In this document: one piece after another, positions 13,065 to 29,111 of the stretch
Layout: each line of letters begins with the position of its first letter
How positions within the stretch are numbered: position 1 is the stretch's first letter
Origin: Diogma glabrata
Taxonomy: Eukaryota; Arthropoda; Insecta; Diptera; Cylindrotomidae
DNA length: 64,000 bases
Assembly: GCA_963693315.1 (NCBI GenBank)
Contig: OY856186.1
Span: 79,427,040 to 79,491,039, forward strand
Direction of reading: 5' to 3'
Program-made: the position numbers and the translations under genes
The notes under the pieces: model-generated
What the model saw: only the letters and a program-made list of their open reading frames with translations
Database searches by the model: none
Told to the model about the DNA's origin: nothing

Positions 13065-13583
13065 TGAGAGCGTGTAATCTTTGCACTTGGTTAAAATAAA
13101 TTTCTTTGGCTACTGGCGCAGGTATTAATAAAAAGATTAAATATAAAATAAATATGTCATATTGCAATTTAGGGTTGCATTTCTTGATAATATAATTTAC
13201 TGTGTAATAAAAAGCAATCTTTACATAATGTATTACAAAGTCAATTCAATTATTAGCATAATTGAAATATGAAAGTAGAGGTTTATGATAAATTTACTAA
13301 ATTTTGTTGAAAAATGCATCAATTGTTGTACCAATTGTTAAATTAAGTGGACATGTATTCATCTTGAAATTTAATTTGTAAAACGTTGTAAGACTTTGTA
13401 AAACATGTAAATATGGCTTTTTATTACACATTGTTGTAATTTATATTATCAAGAATATTAGAAAGAAACTCTAAATTTCAGTATGACATATCTATTTTAT
13501 TTTATATTCAATATTTTTAGTAATACCAGCTGCAGTGGCCAAAGAAGTTTTACTCCAATAGCGTGTAAAGATTACGCACTTCA
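13065..13583. mobile_element. Foldback MITE, about 520 bp
   Basis: The left end TGAGAGCGTGTAATC pairs with the right end GATTACGCACTTCA. The arms (about 180 bases each) share the segments CTTTGGCTACTG, AATATAAAATAAAT and TTGATAATATAA in inverted orientation. A related half copy lies at 27737-28090. No coding capacity. A long T-rich tract follows at 13584-13667. Confidence 0.6.
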
Positions 13584-13812
13584 TTTTTTTTTTGTTTTTA
13601 TTTTTTATTTTCATATTTTTTTTTTTATTTTTTTTTTATTTCTTAATTTTTTTATTTTTTTTTTTTTAACTGCAGTGATATTGAAAGTCTGAAAATAAAA
13701 GTTTGTTATTAGTTGATTTAAAAAAAATTTAATAACATACTTTTACCTACATTGAACAAGTTTGATCATGTTTTCAACATGGACGAGTTAATAAGAGTTA
13801 AAAATAGTCCGT

Positions 13813-14727
13813 TTACATTTTTTGCTTTGCCGTTTTGTTAAAGTACTTTTTACAGACAAAATTTACGATACGATCGTTGTAGTCAGACATATCGGTTTCA
13901 AATCCGTTTAAAAAATTTTTCATTGATTTTCCACTAAATCTATGCTGGAGGTAGATGCAGCAATATTTACCACATATTAAACCGTAGCGATTTTGTAGTT
14001 CTTTTGGATTATAACATATCTTCGGACATATCTTTTGGATTGGACATATCTTCACTCCTTTTTATCAATTGCATTCTGCATTGGTCACCTAGTTATATAC
14101 TTCACAGGAGTCTGGATTACATATTGCGACGCTATTTCTTGAGCTGCTCCTTTATTGATATAAGCCTGCTTCACTTTTTGTCATTTCCGAGATGTCTTTC
14201 ATATATTTATCTTTTCCATTAGCCCTCACTCCTTTTAATGAGGCAGCTATCTCCCATGACGCTTGACCCTTGCAAGTTTGTTTTAATTTTTCGATTATTT
14301 TTTTTATTGTGTTGCATCCTTCCGATGTAGCTTCCCTCGCTTTTGCAGAAAATTTTGATTTTACTAGATTTACCAGTAAGTCCTGGTTCTCATCGGGCTT
14401 GATTGATAATTTCAGCATTTTCAGTTTGTCGACTATGCTATTCAGAAGCATAGGATCACTGTAGTAATCATCCTTTAAAATTTTGGTTACCAAATCGATT
14501 ACTTCGTTTGCCTTTAATGCTTCCATTGTATTTTGATTTCGTGTTGTTTCAGGTAGGCGGATGCTATCTTTACAACTGCCAGTTTGGTTTTCTAAAATTC
14601 TTATTTTTTCTTGCAGACCATTTATAATTTTTTCTATTGGTACGTAAGCCTTTTTGTTTTGTTTTGCCTTTTTATATTCCACCAATTGATATCTCAATTT
14701 TTCTTCCAATTCTTCCAACTTGTTCAT
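13813..14727 (-). pseudogene. Ty3/gypsy-like Gag remnant
   Basis: The frame from the ATG at 14727 gives 191 residues before a stop at about 14152. It has an N-terminal coiled-coil-like segment (MNKLEELEEKLRYQ) followed by capsid-like helices with the pattern LVNLVKSKFSAKA...T..TI..II..LK. The expected continuation (AYINKGAAQEIAS) is found one frame over at about 14160, so there is a frameshift, followed by stops. A further open stretch at 13813-14055 has no clear zinc knuckle. This arrangement resembles gypsy-group Gag proteins. A possible LTR and primer-binding site lies upstream on the same strand (16153-16446). Dead copy. Confidence 0.5.
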
Positions 14728-15310
14728 GTAAGTCTAAAACTTATTTAAGAATTAATATATTAATTTTATAAAAAATATTAATTTTTAAAATATTAATTTT
14801 TGAAATTGATAAAAATATTAATTTTTGAAATATTTCTTAAATTTTGCTCATTCATATTTTTTTTTTTAAATTAAAATTTTTATATCAAAATTTTTATGCA
14901 TTTAATAGCATGCTTTAATGCATGTAATTATATTTTATTTAGAATTATCAAAATAGTGTTTCGAAACGGAGTTATACTCATCCTTTTTTTTATACTGCTA
15001 ATGTTGAAGCGTATCTCTTCTTGAGTCCCTTTTTCTGCTTTTGGCATAGTAGCATGATAAATTTTATTATTTGAAAACCACTATTATTAGAAGTAATACT
15101 ACGATTTCAATGCTGTAAACATTGAATGTTTGCTCGTCTCCTATAGTTTCGCTGTTGTTTACTTGCCCATTCAAGCTTTGATGTTCATTTTTTGTGTTGC
15201 TAGAACCCATAGCGTAATTTAACTTTTATTTATAGGTATATGTTTTAATTAAAATTTAAAAAAAAATTATTATATTTCTTTATTTTTGTTGAGCACTAGA
15301 TATCTTATAT

Positions 15311-15525
15311 AAAAATTATGGCGAGTTTATGAAAAAACACTAATTTTTGATACTATTTGAATTTATTGATTTACCTATCGATTTCAACAGCTATGGTGTC
15401 ATTCTCAAGGTATTTTCAGAAAATATCTTGAGAATGAAAGCATAGCTATTGAAATCGATAGGTAAATCAATAAATTCAAATAGTATTAAAAATTAGTGTT
15501 TTTTCATAAACTCACCATAATTTTT
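15311..15525. repeat. Near-perfect 215-bp hairpin
   Basis: The arms of about 104 bases (AAAAATTATGGCGAGTTTAT ... and its complement) differ at only a few positions and meet at a tight loop, TATTTTCAGAAAATA, that is itself palindromic. It is either a tiny foldback MITE inserted in the gag upstream region or a structure that could give hairpin RNA if transcribed. Confidence 0.8.
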
Positions 15526-15789
15526 AAAAGTTTATTAATTTATTAATTATAAGTAAATTATTAGACGACAAAAAAAATTTTTTTTTGTCACTTATCAAAT
15601 TTATTTATTGATCACTCTTTTCACTTATTAAATCAAGAATAATAATAATGGCTCGCAGCACTTTATAATATATAACATAATCCCTCCAAATAATTTTAGT
15701 ATTTTATTATTGCCTTTACATTTATTATTACCATTGTTAGTATTGTTATACTAGTTTACAATAACTAAAATTTTTCTTTTAGTACTTGA

Positions 15790-15925
15790 AATTTATTACA
15801 GGAGCCAGGCATTGTATATGTACCTTTTAAAAAAAACTTTTCAATTTTAATTTACACCCGGGTATTGTATATGTACTTTAAAAAAAAAAAATTCAGTTTT
15901 AATTTACGCCTGGGTATTGTGCAGC
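15790..15925. repeat. Short tandem repeat of about 66 bp, roughly two units
   Basis: GTATTGTATATGTAC followed by an A-run and TTTTAATTTACRCCYGG is repeated at about 15810 and 15873, with a partial third start at 15910. Confidence 0.6.
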
Positions 15926-16152
15926 AATTTATTAATATTAAGCTCTGAACTTAAACGTAACTACATAATTCTACTACACTATCCAGTTAAAAGAATTTTA
16001 ATTTACACTTAGTTTTTATTAAACTTTTTTTCACTGTTCTTGTTCTCTATATGATGTTTCACTTTTCATGAATCTATTATCTATTTTGACCATTAGTTAC
16101 AAGTTTTTTGTTTGTTTTTACTCACGGTTTCGGTCGTTTTTGTTTTCTCGGT

Positions 16153-16446
16153 ACTGTCACAGCCGCCAGGTATAGGGGATGATATTCAGTGGGTTTTATG
16201 ATCGATTAAATAGACATCAATATACACTTATTGTTATAAACTTATATATTTATTCACTTATAATCTTTTCACTTTTATTGGTAACATCTTTCTGTTAACT
16301 CCTATTTGTTACTAACTTATTTTATTCAAACTGTGTGATAATATTCAAATTACTGACTGCGCAGCTTGGTATTTGATATTTATTTCATATTATGAAATGC
16401 TTATTTATCAATCCATATATTAAAGTTAATATCAAATACAGTGACA
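16153..16446 (-). mobile_element. Possible LTR and primer-binding site upstream of the Gag remnant
   Basis: On the minus strand TGGCGGCTGTGACAGT (16153-16168) resembles the tRNA-Arg type primer-binding sites of 412/mdg1-group gypsy elements. The sequence upstream would be the LTR, starting TGTCACTG at 16446 on the minus strand. The LTR 3' end is not a clean CA, so the boundary is uncertain. Orientation agrees with the Gag remnant at 13813-14727, but 1.4 kb separates them and includes the hairpin at 15311. Confidence 0.35.
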
Positions 16447-16449
16447 CCC

Positions 16450-18585
16450 TTATGGTCACTACAACCTCTTACTGACGGAAACCCGTCTATATGTTCAGTG
16501 GTCTTATGACTAGCATTTTTTTTAACTTGGAGGACTAGGGTTTTGCTCCCATCTATAACGTCTAAGTGTGTTTAAACAAAACATTAACAACCAATAATTC
16601 AATATAGTGAATAAATTGGAACAACCCAAAAATTTAGTGAATTGAAAATAAATGCGGGTGTTCCTCCTATGTTGCTCTATGGAAAATGAATACACAAACT
16701 CTATGGAACATGAGTGACACAAACAAAGACTAATTATGCCTGCTGCACAAAATAAATATTTTATTCTTCTTCTGTAGGTACCAAAGTCAAATAAAACAAA
16801 CTACATAGAAGATAAATATTGAGAAAATTATATTTCTCTTGAAATAAGAACTACTTATTTTAAGATTGATGTCTTCGAACAGTGCCCGCCCGAAAAGGAT
16901 AAAGCCATAGAAAGATAAAAAAAACTGTCCATCTTGTATATAAAACAGGTAAAGAAGGTACAAAAGCTGATAGATCTCTAATTTGATTAAACACTTCCTT
17001 CTACTTTTGGATCATAAAAAGTTTGAAAACAAACTTAACTTACAGTAAAAACAAAATTATTCAATATTTCTCAGCAAACAAATAAAATAAACTATAATTT
17101 TCAAAACAATTGAATGGAAATAGCACAAAAGCGGAGAGCAAAAAGCGTTATTTTATTTTTTTATTCTGATAAAATATGCAGTCTGCTAAAGTGCAATAAA
17201 CAGGAAAATAAACTCCAAGTGCATAAACATTATTTTTCTTCTTTCACTTAGGAAAATTTTGCATTTTACATCGTGGAAAATGTTGTATTAAAAATAAAGA
17301 AAAATCACAATTCAAGGAGTCCTACTTTCAATATATATATGTACATACAGTGACAACAAAAGCAGATAGAATTGAAATGCTTTATTATAACATAAAAATT
17401 GAAAGAATTGTTTGTAGAAGAAATTTAATTCACTTGAATTGAAACATAACTTTGGTTTGGAAAGTTTGTGAAGTGTTTTGAAAATATTGTTATCAAAGGT
17501 TGAATAAAAAAAGTTAGACTCACATGATGTGATATTATTGTTTAAAATCTAGAATATAATCAATTTCAAGAGAATCAGTTATACGTGACGGCTTTTATAT
17601 TTTAACTTCATGAGAACGAGCACGTATTAGAAACAGTAGATAATACACAAGTATTCTATTTAACTTAAATAACCTAAATAAACGAATGATGTCAAATAAT
17701 TGTTTTGGAAGTTTTATAAAATTTAAGGTAGATTTTTGTTTGTTTTATACGGAAATAAAAATTCTTTCAAACTAATATAAAACTCGATTTTCCAAACGAT
17801 AACGCTTTTCAACCAAATATACCTATTCTTTACCCACGAAGCTTCATATGATAGTTCAGGGAATAAAGACAAAGAAATAGGCTAAGCTTTGAAAAAATTC
17901 TCAAAATGCTAAATTTTCGTACGATCCTTCTTTAAGCGGGTTTCAAGTCGAGTCTACTGAAGATGTGAACTTTCTAATCAGAGCGACCGAAACGGAAGCC
18001 GATAAGTTTTATATAGATGCAGTGCAGTAAAAATGCGTGTTTTTTCGGAAAATTTTAGAATGTTAGTTTGAAGCTGACTAAAAGATTTCTGGAAATTGAA
18101 ATTCAGTGTTACTCTGAAATCAAATCTAAACTTTGAAAGCGTTTAGTTTGAGAACATTGCGTTCGAAAGATTTCAAGAAATTAAAATATGTAATAAAATT
18201 GCAACATAATGGCTTACCTGATATCAACTGTTTTAAGTTCCTTGAAAAGTTTTACTTACTCTGTTATAAATATGAAAAAAAAATCACCTACAACACAATT
18301 AGAACCTGCTTTCGGGGTCTGAAACTGCGTCAGGAAGCACATTAGTTGCACAAAATACTTCACAAAAGCTAGTTTCATTCTTTTTTCGTTTGCGGTAATT
18401 CACTTCAAACCTGGTTAGGTGGTGACTCTACCATAACATGACCAGGGCGACGACGAGTAGGCGGCAAAATGGCTCGTATCTGTTTTACATAAAATGGTGA
18501 TCGATAAACATGTATTTGTAATAAAAATGGGAGATGACATTCCGATTTCTTACAAGATTACCGCCTTTTTACTAAGAAGTGCTGG
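16450..18585. other. No gene recognised
   Basis: AT-rich intergenic sequence. Short frames exist on both strands, such as 18133-18345 (+), but none shows a domain. The last few hundred bases could be the decayed 5' part of the LINE that follows. Confidence 0.45.
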
Positions 18586-18589
18586 GCAG

Positions 18590-20830
18590 GCTAGCAAGAA
18601 ATCTCCCATTCTGCTCATGTTGTATGTCCAACGCGCCATAGTAGCGTCAGCTGTTGTGGCCAGGACATTCACTAGGAAACAGCTAAGGCTCACGCTGATA
18701 CAGGCACCCTGGATCCACAAAACCAGTGTGATGTGCTTTGCAAACAGCGAAAAAAAAATTTACTATATTTGTCCTGCAGATTTCCATATCAAATACCATC
18801 ACATTCGGAGGCATTCGTCACCAAGTAGTGGTAGCATCGGCAAGCTGTACAGAAGACGGGATATTGATGCTGTATACAGAGGTACAGGGGCTGAAGGAAT
18901 AGTGCAACAAGAAGAAGTAACCTCTTATCTGCACTTGTGATGCAAACGCTCACAGCGAGAAGAAGTACGGATACAAACCAGAGAGATAAGTTTCTTTTAG
19001 AATTTTTAATTAAAGAAATTTTTGGCGTATATAACGTTGAAAACACTCGCTTTTTTGCACAAAGGCAAGACAGGAAGTGTTCGATTTAACGATAGGAAGT
19101 ACCAATGTAGGACAGTTATAGAGAACTAGAGAGTCTCATATGAACCTTACTTGCCCCCTCCTTGCCGGATTCTGTTTGAACTGGATAGTACAAACGAAGG
19201 AGGGATTTTAGGAGATTCTAAAAGAAGGTATACAGCTAGTAACGCCTAGAGGGACACAGTAAAATACTATGCCACGCTGGAACAAACTCTAACAGGGGTA
19301 AACCCTGCAATCCTGCGGTGTTTCCAGCGAACCCAGCTGCCCAATTACTAAAGTAAAAAAAAAGAGGGATGCGTTTTAGAGCGGGTGAAGAGGAGCAGCT
19401 TCTGATCCTTCTGTGATGATAACTCTGAAACGCCTGTAGCAACCAGGTTGCATAAAGCTTTGGTACAGGTTGTGTTGTGATTAAAACTTCGTTGAGAAGT
19501 TCGAATGGAACGCATACGGAGGATGAGCAGCAGTGAGCTGTTCTTCTTCTAGAAACATGCTTTCCGGGAAGCATAACTGAGTTTGCAAAAAATGCGAGTA
19601 AGAACAAATGGCCTCACTGTTTACAGAGGACAGTATTAAGTGGGTTAACGGCAGTTTCCACCCATACAAATCATCAGGAATGGTCGGAATAGTCTCAACT
19701 CTCCTGCAGCAGGGGCAGAAGTAAGAAACCACCTCCTTCAGGAGCATTCTAGCACTTGTGTATATTCCACAACCATACAGAAGACAAAAGTGATATTTAT
19801 TCAAAAAATTTGTAAAAAATGCGTCCCGTAGACCCATAAGTTTAACATCTTGCTCGTGAAAAACGATCGAAAAGATAATCAACAACCGTCTATGAACCAA
19901 TAGCTCGGTAATATCTTTTTCCAGATAGTCAACAAGCGTACAGAATGGGCAAATCAACGGAAACCGCTATGTCCAGTTTGACGAAACAATAAGGAAGGGC
20001 TGAAGACAATAAAGAAGTTAAACACCTCACATGGATCGTTCAGAAAGGTTCTATAACTGGAAAAATATGACACCACAACGGACATGTGAGAGATGCTTAG
20101 AACTACAGCAGCAGAAACTAAGGCTGGTGATTGTAAAATCAGTCGGGGTTGTCCTTATGGTGTGGTCACCCTCATGTGGAGTCTGGTGCAGGGTGAAATT
20201 CTGGTTGTTTTAAGTAACCAGAGCATTAAATGTCTTGGGTACGCGGCGGAAATTGTAATTTTCGCTAAAGGCGAGTTCGAAACAACATTCTGTAATATTT
20301 TACAGAGGAGCCGGAATCTTTTAGGTGCACTTCTGTGGGACTAAAACCCGATCTGAGTAAACCTACGATAGTTCCGTTCACCAGAAAAAGAAAACTTAGC
20401 ATGAAATCCATCATCATAAAGTGGTCTGTAATTGAATCTGCACAGGAGACAAAATATTTGAGAGTAATTTTCGATAACAAACTTGTCGACAACTCTTCTT
20501 GAGAAACCATCAAGCAGTGGTACGCAAAGCCGAAAGAGCTCTGCATATATGCAAAAACGGTGTAGTCTAGGTATCCTAAGGTGAATGTATACCATGAAAG
20601 TGACAGCCGCCATCCTTTACGGAGAAGTCGCATGAAACAAAAGAGCCAAGCTTAACGCTGGGAAAACAAAATTGGAAAATGTGCAGATACTGTCTTTATC
20701 GTCTTTATCTACATTACGGAAGTAATGAGATTATGTCCTACCGCATCAATGATGATGCTGTTAGGACTTGTTCTACTCCACTTGCAGGTTCAGAGCCAGT
20801 AAAATCTTTAGTGGAGAATCCCTTGCTTGA
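18590..20830 (+). pseudogene. Decayed R1/Jockey-group LINE ORF2
   Basis: Homology survives as fragments in all three + frames. In order these are an APE-endonuclease start (SAVVARTFTRKQL...LIQAPW, about 18640-18720), an RT approach segment (INGSFHPYKSSG-like, about 19640-19680), RPISLTSC (about 19825-19850), the RT block GCPYG...LMWSLV (about 20140-20190), GYAAEIVIF where GYADD is expected (about 20238), a KYLRVIFDNKL block (about 20450) and a CPTA...LLGL.LLHL tail (about 20725-20790). Many stops and frameshifts separate them. The catalytic Asp pair of the RT is lost. The order matches an insect R1/Jockey-type ORF2 at full length, so this is an old, nearly complete copy. Confidence 0.7.
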
Positions 20831-21375
20831 GAATTGAAATTCGGAAAGATGGAATAACTAGGCAGTTAAATTTTGAAAGGAAATATACATAGCAGTTGTG
20901 TAAAAAATCGTAGTAAAGCAGTGAATCCATTACAAATGGTGCGAAGTGGATTCAATGCTCCAATTGTCGATTTTAAAACATTTAATACTCTTTGAGAAGT
21001 GTAGAAGTACTAAAATGGAGAAGTGCTAGCCCCGGCAGACTATTTAAATGGAAAAGCATTACAATAAAGATCTAAATCATATCACCATCAACACGCTAGG
21101 ATCTAGTCAAGAAACTACAAAATTATTTCTGGGTCTGTTGGCATCTCGATTATCTCGCCACTCTATACAAAGCAGAAGTAAATGATATGATGAACAAGCT
21201 TATTTGCAATTAAATGATGTCGTTATACTTAAAAAAGAGAGTATATGGCTTCAGTATGATGGGTCTTGAAAATAATTGTTCAAATTCATCTATAGGAAGG
21301 AAGTGACGAATTCGTGAGAGATGTATCGATTAACACAGCAACAGATCAAAGACCGAGTTTCCCAACGATATTTCA
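20831..21375. other. Possible decayed 3' part of the LINE
   Basis: Position suggests the RNase H or 3' region of the preceding LINE, but I could not identify conserved residues. Confidence 0.3.
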
Positions 21376-23592
<2,217 letters not shown>

Positions 23593-24722
23593 TTATTCTC
23601 TTCCATTTAATTATATCAGCTTTATTTGTAGGTTTTTTCGATAATAATAGTATGTATTATTGTATTGTTTTCTAACCTATAACCTAATGAACTTAACCTA
23701 TTGCCTAATGAACATTTTATTCAATTGGTATGATTCCAATTGGTCAAATTGTTTTGATTTCATTAAAATTATTTTCAAATTATAATCACAATTGCTTTGA
23801 TAAGTTTTGTTCAAAAATCAAATTTTAATAAATTCTCTTATTTCGTTTAGTTGAACTTGGTTGATTGTATGAGAAGGGCGTTTTTTATCATCAGGGTTTT
23901 TTTATTAAGAAATTTGATTTATCAATTAAAACAATAAAGATTTATTGTTTTAATTGAAGAAAATGTTTTTATTTTTTATAATACACAATTCTTTTTTATA
24001 ATAAAATCTTTGTCAGAGAATAAAGTATTGTAATCGATTCGTGAATAATGAATTTTATTCTCTCGCAAATTAAAATTCTCGCTCGTGCCTCGCTCAAATT
24101 TTAAACTTTTGCTTGAGAATAAACTACTTCATTATTCACTCATTGATTAAACTACTATTATTCTCTTCCATTTAATTATATCAGCTTTATTTGTAGGTTT
24201 TTTCGATAATAATAGTATGTATTATTGTATTGTTTTCTAACCTATAACCTAATGAACTTAACCTATTGCCTAATGAACATTTTATTCAATTGGTATGATT
24301 CCAATTGGTCAAATTGTTTTGATTTCATTAAAATTATTTTCAAATTATAATCACAATTGCTTTGATAAGTTTTGTTCAAAAATCAAATTTTAATAAATTC
24401 TCTTATTTCGTTTAGTTGAACTTGGTTGATTGTATGAGAAGGGCGTTTTTTATCATCAGGGTTTTTTTATTAAGAAATTTGATTTATCAATTAAAACAAT
24501 AAAGATTTATTGTTTTAATTGAAGAAAATGTTTTTATTTTTTATAATACACAATTCTTTTTTATAATAAAATCTTTGTCAGAGAATAAAGTATTGTAATC
24601 GATTCGTGAATAATGAATTTTATTCTCTCGCAAATTAAAATTCTCGCTCGTGCCTCGCTCAAATTTTAAACTTTTGCTTGAGAATAAACTACTTCATTAT
24701 TCACTCATTGATTAAACTACTA
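23593..24722. repeat. Identical tandem duplication, period 566 bp
   Basis: Bases 23593-24158 and 24159-24722 read the same at every position I compared. The unit contains a short perfect palindrome (CAATTAAAACAATAAA with its complement, two-base spacer). It is either a very recent duplication or an assembly artefact such as a retained haplotype overlap. Confidence 0.9.
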
Positions 24723-25649
24723 ATTATAATGGGATATGTTTAATTTTACAATGTTGGTTGTTCAAGAGATTTGTTAGAGATAATTTTGTTGAACAAAAAT
24801 TGCAAACAATTTTTTAAATGTGATCTAATTATTTACGCAAATTATTAAAATTTCAAATTAAAAAATAAATTAAACTCATCCCACATTTTAAAAATTCCAT
24901 TTCCACATTTCGTTAACTATGAAAATATTCAAGACGACTTTTTTTTTTTAAACCAAAACATTTTTTGATTGTTTATGTCAAGTCAATTTACTAAAATTAA
25001 TTAAAACTTCAACACCAGAACTTGAACTTTATATGTACAGATATGTCAGGTTGATATCATACAACCTATTATTTACACATATGAATCAATTTTGATGTTT
25101 TATTCTGGCAAATAAATAAGATTTAATCTACTGTAATAATGACAACTAACACGTTGTTTAAAGCTTTACAAGTAACGATTAAGGAAGTTAAGATACACAA
25201 TAAACAGAATAAAACACTTTGATTCGATTTTGTCAACAAGATGAATGATGATGGACGACATTTATTATTGTATTCTGTTTGTCGTTTGATAATATACCTA
25301 CATATACATATATTTTGATATTTTTATAACGTTTTGAGTTTATTTAAATTTGATAACGTACCAAAGAACAAAGAATACGTTTATTAAATGAACCGAGTTT
25401 TTAATATTCCCAATCATTTGTTCTTGGCCATATGGTACCACAACTCGTTATGGTACCACGATACTGGATAATATTGAAACTTTACTGTCGTAAAAGAAAC
25501 CATATTCACTTTACGACCACTCGACATAGTCTCCAATCTACTGTAAAATATTTTTTATTCGCCCACATATTAAAGTGTTACTTGGCTAGCGCCTCGATTT
25601 GAAAACTTCACATAGATCAAAAACCTGATCTACGCAGGTGAAAAAGTCG
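24723..25649. other. No gene recognised
   Basis: AT-rich sequence without conserved frames. Confidence 0.5.
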
Positions 25650-26845
25650 AAATTTGAACTTTACCATTTTTGATTTTCCTGAAACTTGACATGTAAGTAT
25701 GTATGGACAAAATAAAAATACTACTTATTTTAAAATTTTTTTAAAGTGCTTAGTTTGAGCACAGGGGGCACCATGCATGAACATGCATGAAAAATGAAAA
25801 TTCTGCCAATCCGATGTAACTTTGAAATTAAATTGCTCAAGAACGGCTATACCGATTTCATCAAACTTTTTTTTGTTTGATAGATGATTAGTTAGTCCTT
25901 TGAAAAAAAATTAATTAATTGTTTTCAAAATTAATTTTTAAATAAAAATATTTAAAAAAACTTTTTTAAAGATGGCGCTAGGGTTGAAGATCAATTGGAG
26001 TTTAATTAATTTTTTTTTCTGAAAATAGTTCTATCTTTACTCTAAAATATATCAAACTAGGCGTTAATTTTTGTTCTTGAGATATTTAATTTTAAAGATT
26101 TTTAGTACGACTGAAATTCGAATTTTTTTCATTTTTTCAAACAACTTCCATTAACAAAATATTTTAAAATCAATTAAATTTTACCTTTTTTTTTTAAATA
26201 TAGCTCTAACCTTACTTTAAAATATATCAAATTTACAAAGAGGCGTTAATTCGTGTTCTTGAGATATTTAATTTTAAAGATTTTTAGTCCGATTAAAATT
26301 CTAATTGTTCATTATTTTCTCGAACTTCAGTGGTTAAAATTTTTTGATGATATAAATTGTTCGAAAAAATAATGAACAATTAGAATTTTAATCGGACTAA
26401 AAATCTTTAAAATTAAATATCTCAAGAACAAAAATTAATTCCTCTGAGTTAATTTGATATATTTTAGAGTAAGGATAGAACTATTTTCAGAAAAAAATTA
26501 ATTAAATTCCAATTGATCTTTAACATAATCCTAATTGATCTTTAATATTTTTATTTTAAAATTAATTATAAAAACAATTAATTAATTTTTTTTCAAAAGA
26601 CTAACTAATCATCTATCAAACAAAAAAAAGTTTGATGAAATCGGTATAGCCGTTCTTGAGAAATTTAATTTCAAAGTTACATCGGATTGTCGGAATTTTC
26701 ATATTTCAGGCATGTTGGGGTGCCCCGCCGCCTATGCTCAAAATATGCACTTTAAAAAAACTTTAAAATAAGTTGTATTTTTTATTTTGTCCATACTACT
26801 TATATCCAAGTTTCAGGAAAATCAAAAATGGTTAAATTTTCACAA
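25650..26845. mobile_element. 1.2 kb foldback element
   Basis: The left arm (about 25650-26340) is complementary to the right arm (about 26350-26845), with blocks such as CTTGAGATATTTAATTTTAA, GGCTATACCGATTTCATCAA and CATTTTTGATTTTCCTGAAA. The centre at about 26345 pairs almost without a loop. Part of the left arm is also duplicated in tandem (26053 and 26236). No coding capacity. Confidence 0.75.
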
Positions 26846-27032
26846 CTCTGTCTAGAACACGTTTTTCATCCATACGTACAAATTGTTTAGCTTTGCGTGC
26901 TTGCATTATAATGTACTATTGTATTTTTCAATTTTTTCAATTTATTAACAGGTTTTGTGACAAAAATTCTCAGGATTCAAAAGTTCTCTCAAAATCGAAA
27001 CAAAAAATAAGTTTGAAAAATAAAAGTTGGAC

Positions 27033-27600
27033 AAGTGCGAATATATCTCGCTCGCCGAGGGTTCCGCGTATATGATATTCTACGAGAATAGTTGGGCTCA
27101 ACAAAACAACTTTAGAAATAAATGAAAAACTTTGTCTCAGCAAAATACAAAAAAAATATGTTGGAATAAACAAAAATTCACCGTTCATATGACACCTTTC
27201 CACTGGGGGTTGCTCTCCAAATAACATTTTAAATGATGAGCCGACCACTATAGTTTTCATTTAATTTTTACAACATTTCCTAAACAGTAAATTTTTTCAA
27301 ATTTTTTTTAGGAATGTTCGAAGTTATAGAAGGGAAATGAAAACATTTTCGCATTTGTGAAAATAAGTCGAAAATAACCAAAAACTTGTTTTGGTTTAAA
27401 AAAACCCTTTTATATGACAGCACACTCGTCCGTCAAGGTCAAAATAATTATTTTTATAAATTTTCACTCTTAATGACCTCCAAATAAGATTTTAATTGAA
27501 AAGCCGACCACTATATAGTTTGTATTTAATCTTTTACAACAATCTACAACTAGGATTTTTTTCAATTGTTTACTTTTGTAATGTTTAGAATTAACGGGTA
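27033..27600. repeat. Dispersed repeat with ACAAGTGCGAATA edge, two tandem units
   Basis: It starts GACAAGTGCGAATATATCTC and contains two units about 263 bp apart (GCCGACCACTATAG at 27240 and 27503). The same sequences occur inverted at 44280-45720. A shorter fragment is at 37180-37230 (ATATGACACCCCACTCAT) and another edge at 36371. It looks like a transposon-derived repeat without coding capacity. Confidence 0.55.
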
Positions 27601-27736
27601 AGGGGGGGTGTCAGGAAAACAAACTCACGTTGTTGGGAATAACTCAAAAGCTAAGCAGTCGATAATTCATTGATTTTTGTTTAAATATTTCAATCTTTTT
27701 CGATTTTTCTAAATCAAATTCGATTCCTTAAAAAAA

Positions 27737-28090
27737 TGAAGTGCGTAATCTTCACACGCGTTTGAAGCAAAACTTCTTTGCTACTGTGGCAGGTATTACT
27801 AAAAATATTAGATATAAAATAAATGTGTAAGTTATATTGAAATTTAGAGTAATATTTATTGATAATATAATTTACAACATCTGTAATGAAAAAGTATATT
27901 TACATAATATATTACAAACTCTTACAAAGTATTACAAATAAAATAAAATGATGAATACATGTCCATTCAATTCATTCATCAAGAAATTTAGCGAATTTGC
28001 AAAGTAAAGTTTATGTTTCTCACTTAAGTTATCATAAAACTTTAATTTCATATTTCAATTTTGATTATAATTGAATTGACTTTCGAAAAA
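27737..28090. mobile_element. Half copy of the 13065-13583 foldback MITE
   Basis: It shares TGAAGTGCGTAATCTTYACA, CTTCTTTGSYACTG and the AATATWRAATATAAAATAAA region with the full element. The other arm is not recognisable, so this copy is truncated or diverged. Confidence 0.5.
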
Positions 28091-28259
28091 AAACCATAAT
28101 GAAAAGTTTTCTTTCTAAAAATTTTCTTTTTTTTTTGTAGTTAGTAGTGCTTATATACCAGTAGAACCTTAAATTTGAATGAGTTATATAAATTCATTTT
28201 TTTGTTAATTCAAAAGAATAATGTATATATATTATATAATGATGTTTAAAATATATAGA

Positions 28260-28393
<134 letters not shown>

Positions 28394-28515
28394 AAATCGA
28401 TTAAAAATTTAATTTTATATGAGCATAATTTTGAGAGACAAAAAAATATAAATAAATGGTCAATACCACACAAAAAACTGATATGAGGTAAATCCTTCTT
28501 ATATCAAATCAAATT

Positions 28516-28871
<356 letters not shown>

Positions 28872-29071
28872 NNNNNNNNNNNNNNNNNNNNNNNNNNNNN
28901 NNNNNNNNNNNNNNNNNNNNNNNNNNNNNNNNNNNNNNNNNNNNNNNNNNNNNNNNNNNNNNNNNNNNNNNNNNNNNNNNNNNNNNNNNNNNNNNNNNNN
29001 NNNNNNNNNNNNNNNNNNNNNNNNNNNNNNNNNNNNNNNNNNNNNNNNNNNNNNNNNNNNNNNNNNNNNNN
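28872..29071. other. Assembly gap (200 N)
   Basis: Exactly 200 N, placed inside one repeat and next to an LTR edge, so the assembly probably broke on repeats. True distance unknown. Confidence 0.98.
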
Positions 29072-29111
29072 GTTGCAAAGCTTCCAGTGCAGATTTAGGT
29101 GGATCACCGTT

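Noticed and set aside
12182..13099. Gly-Gly-His-rich protein, possibly a glycine-rich antimicrobial or cuticle protein
   Set aside because: No signal peptide, no promoter or splice evidence, and other frames are open equally long because of the 9-bp unit.
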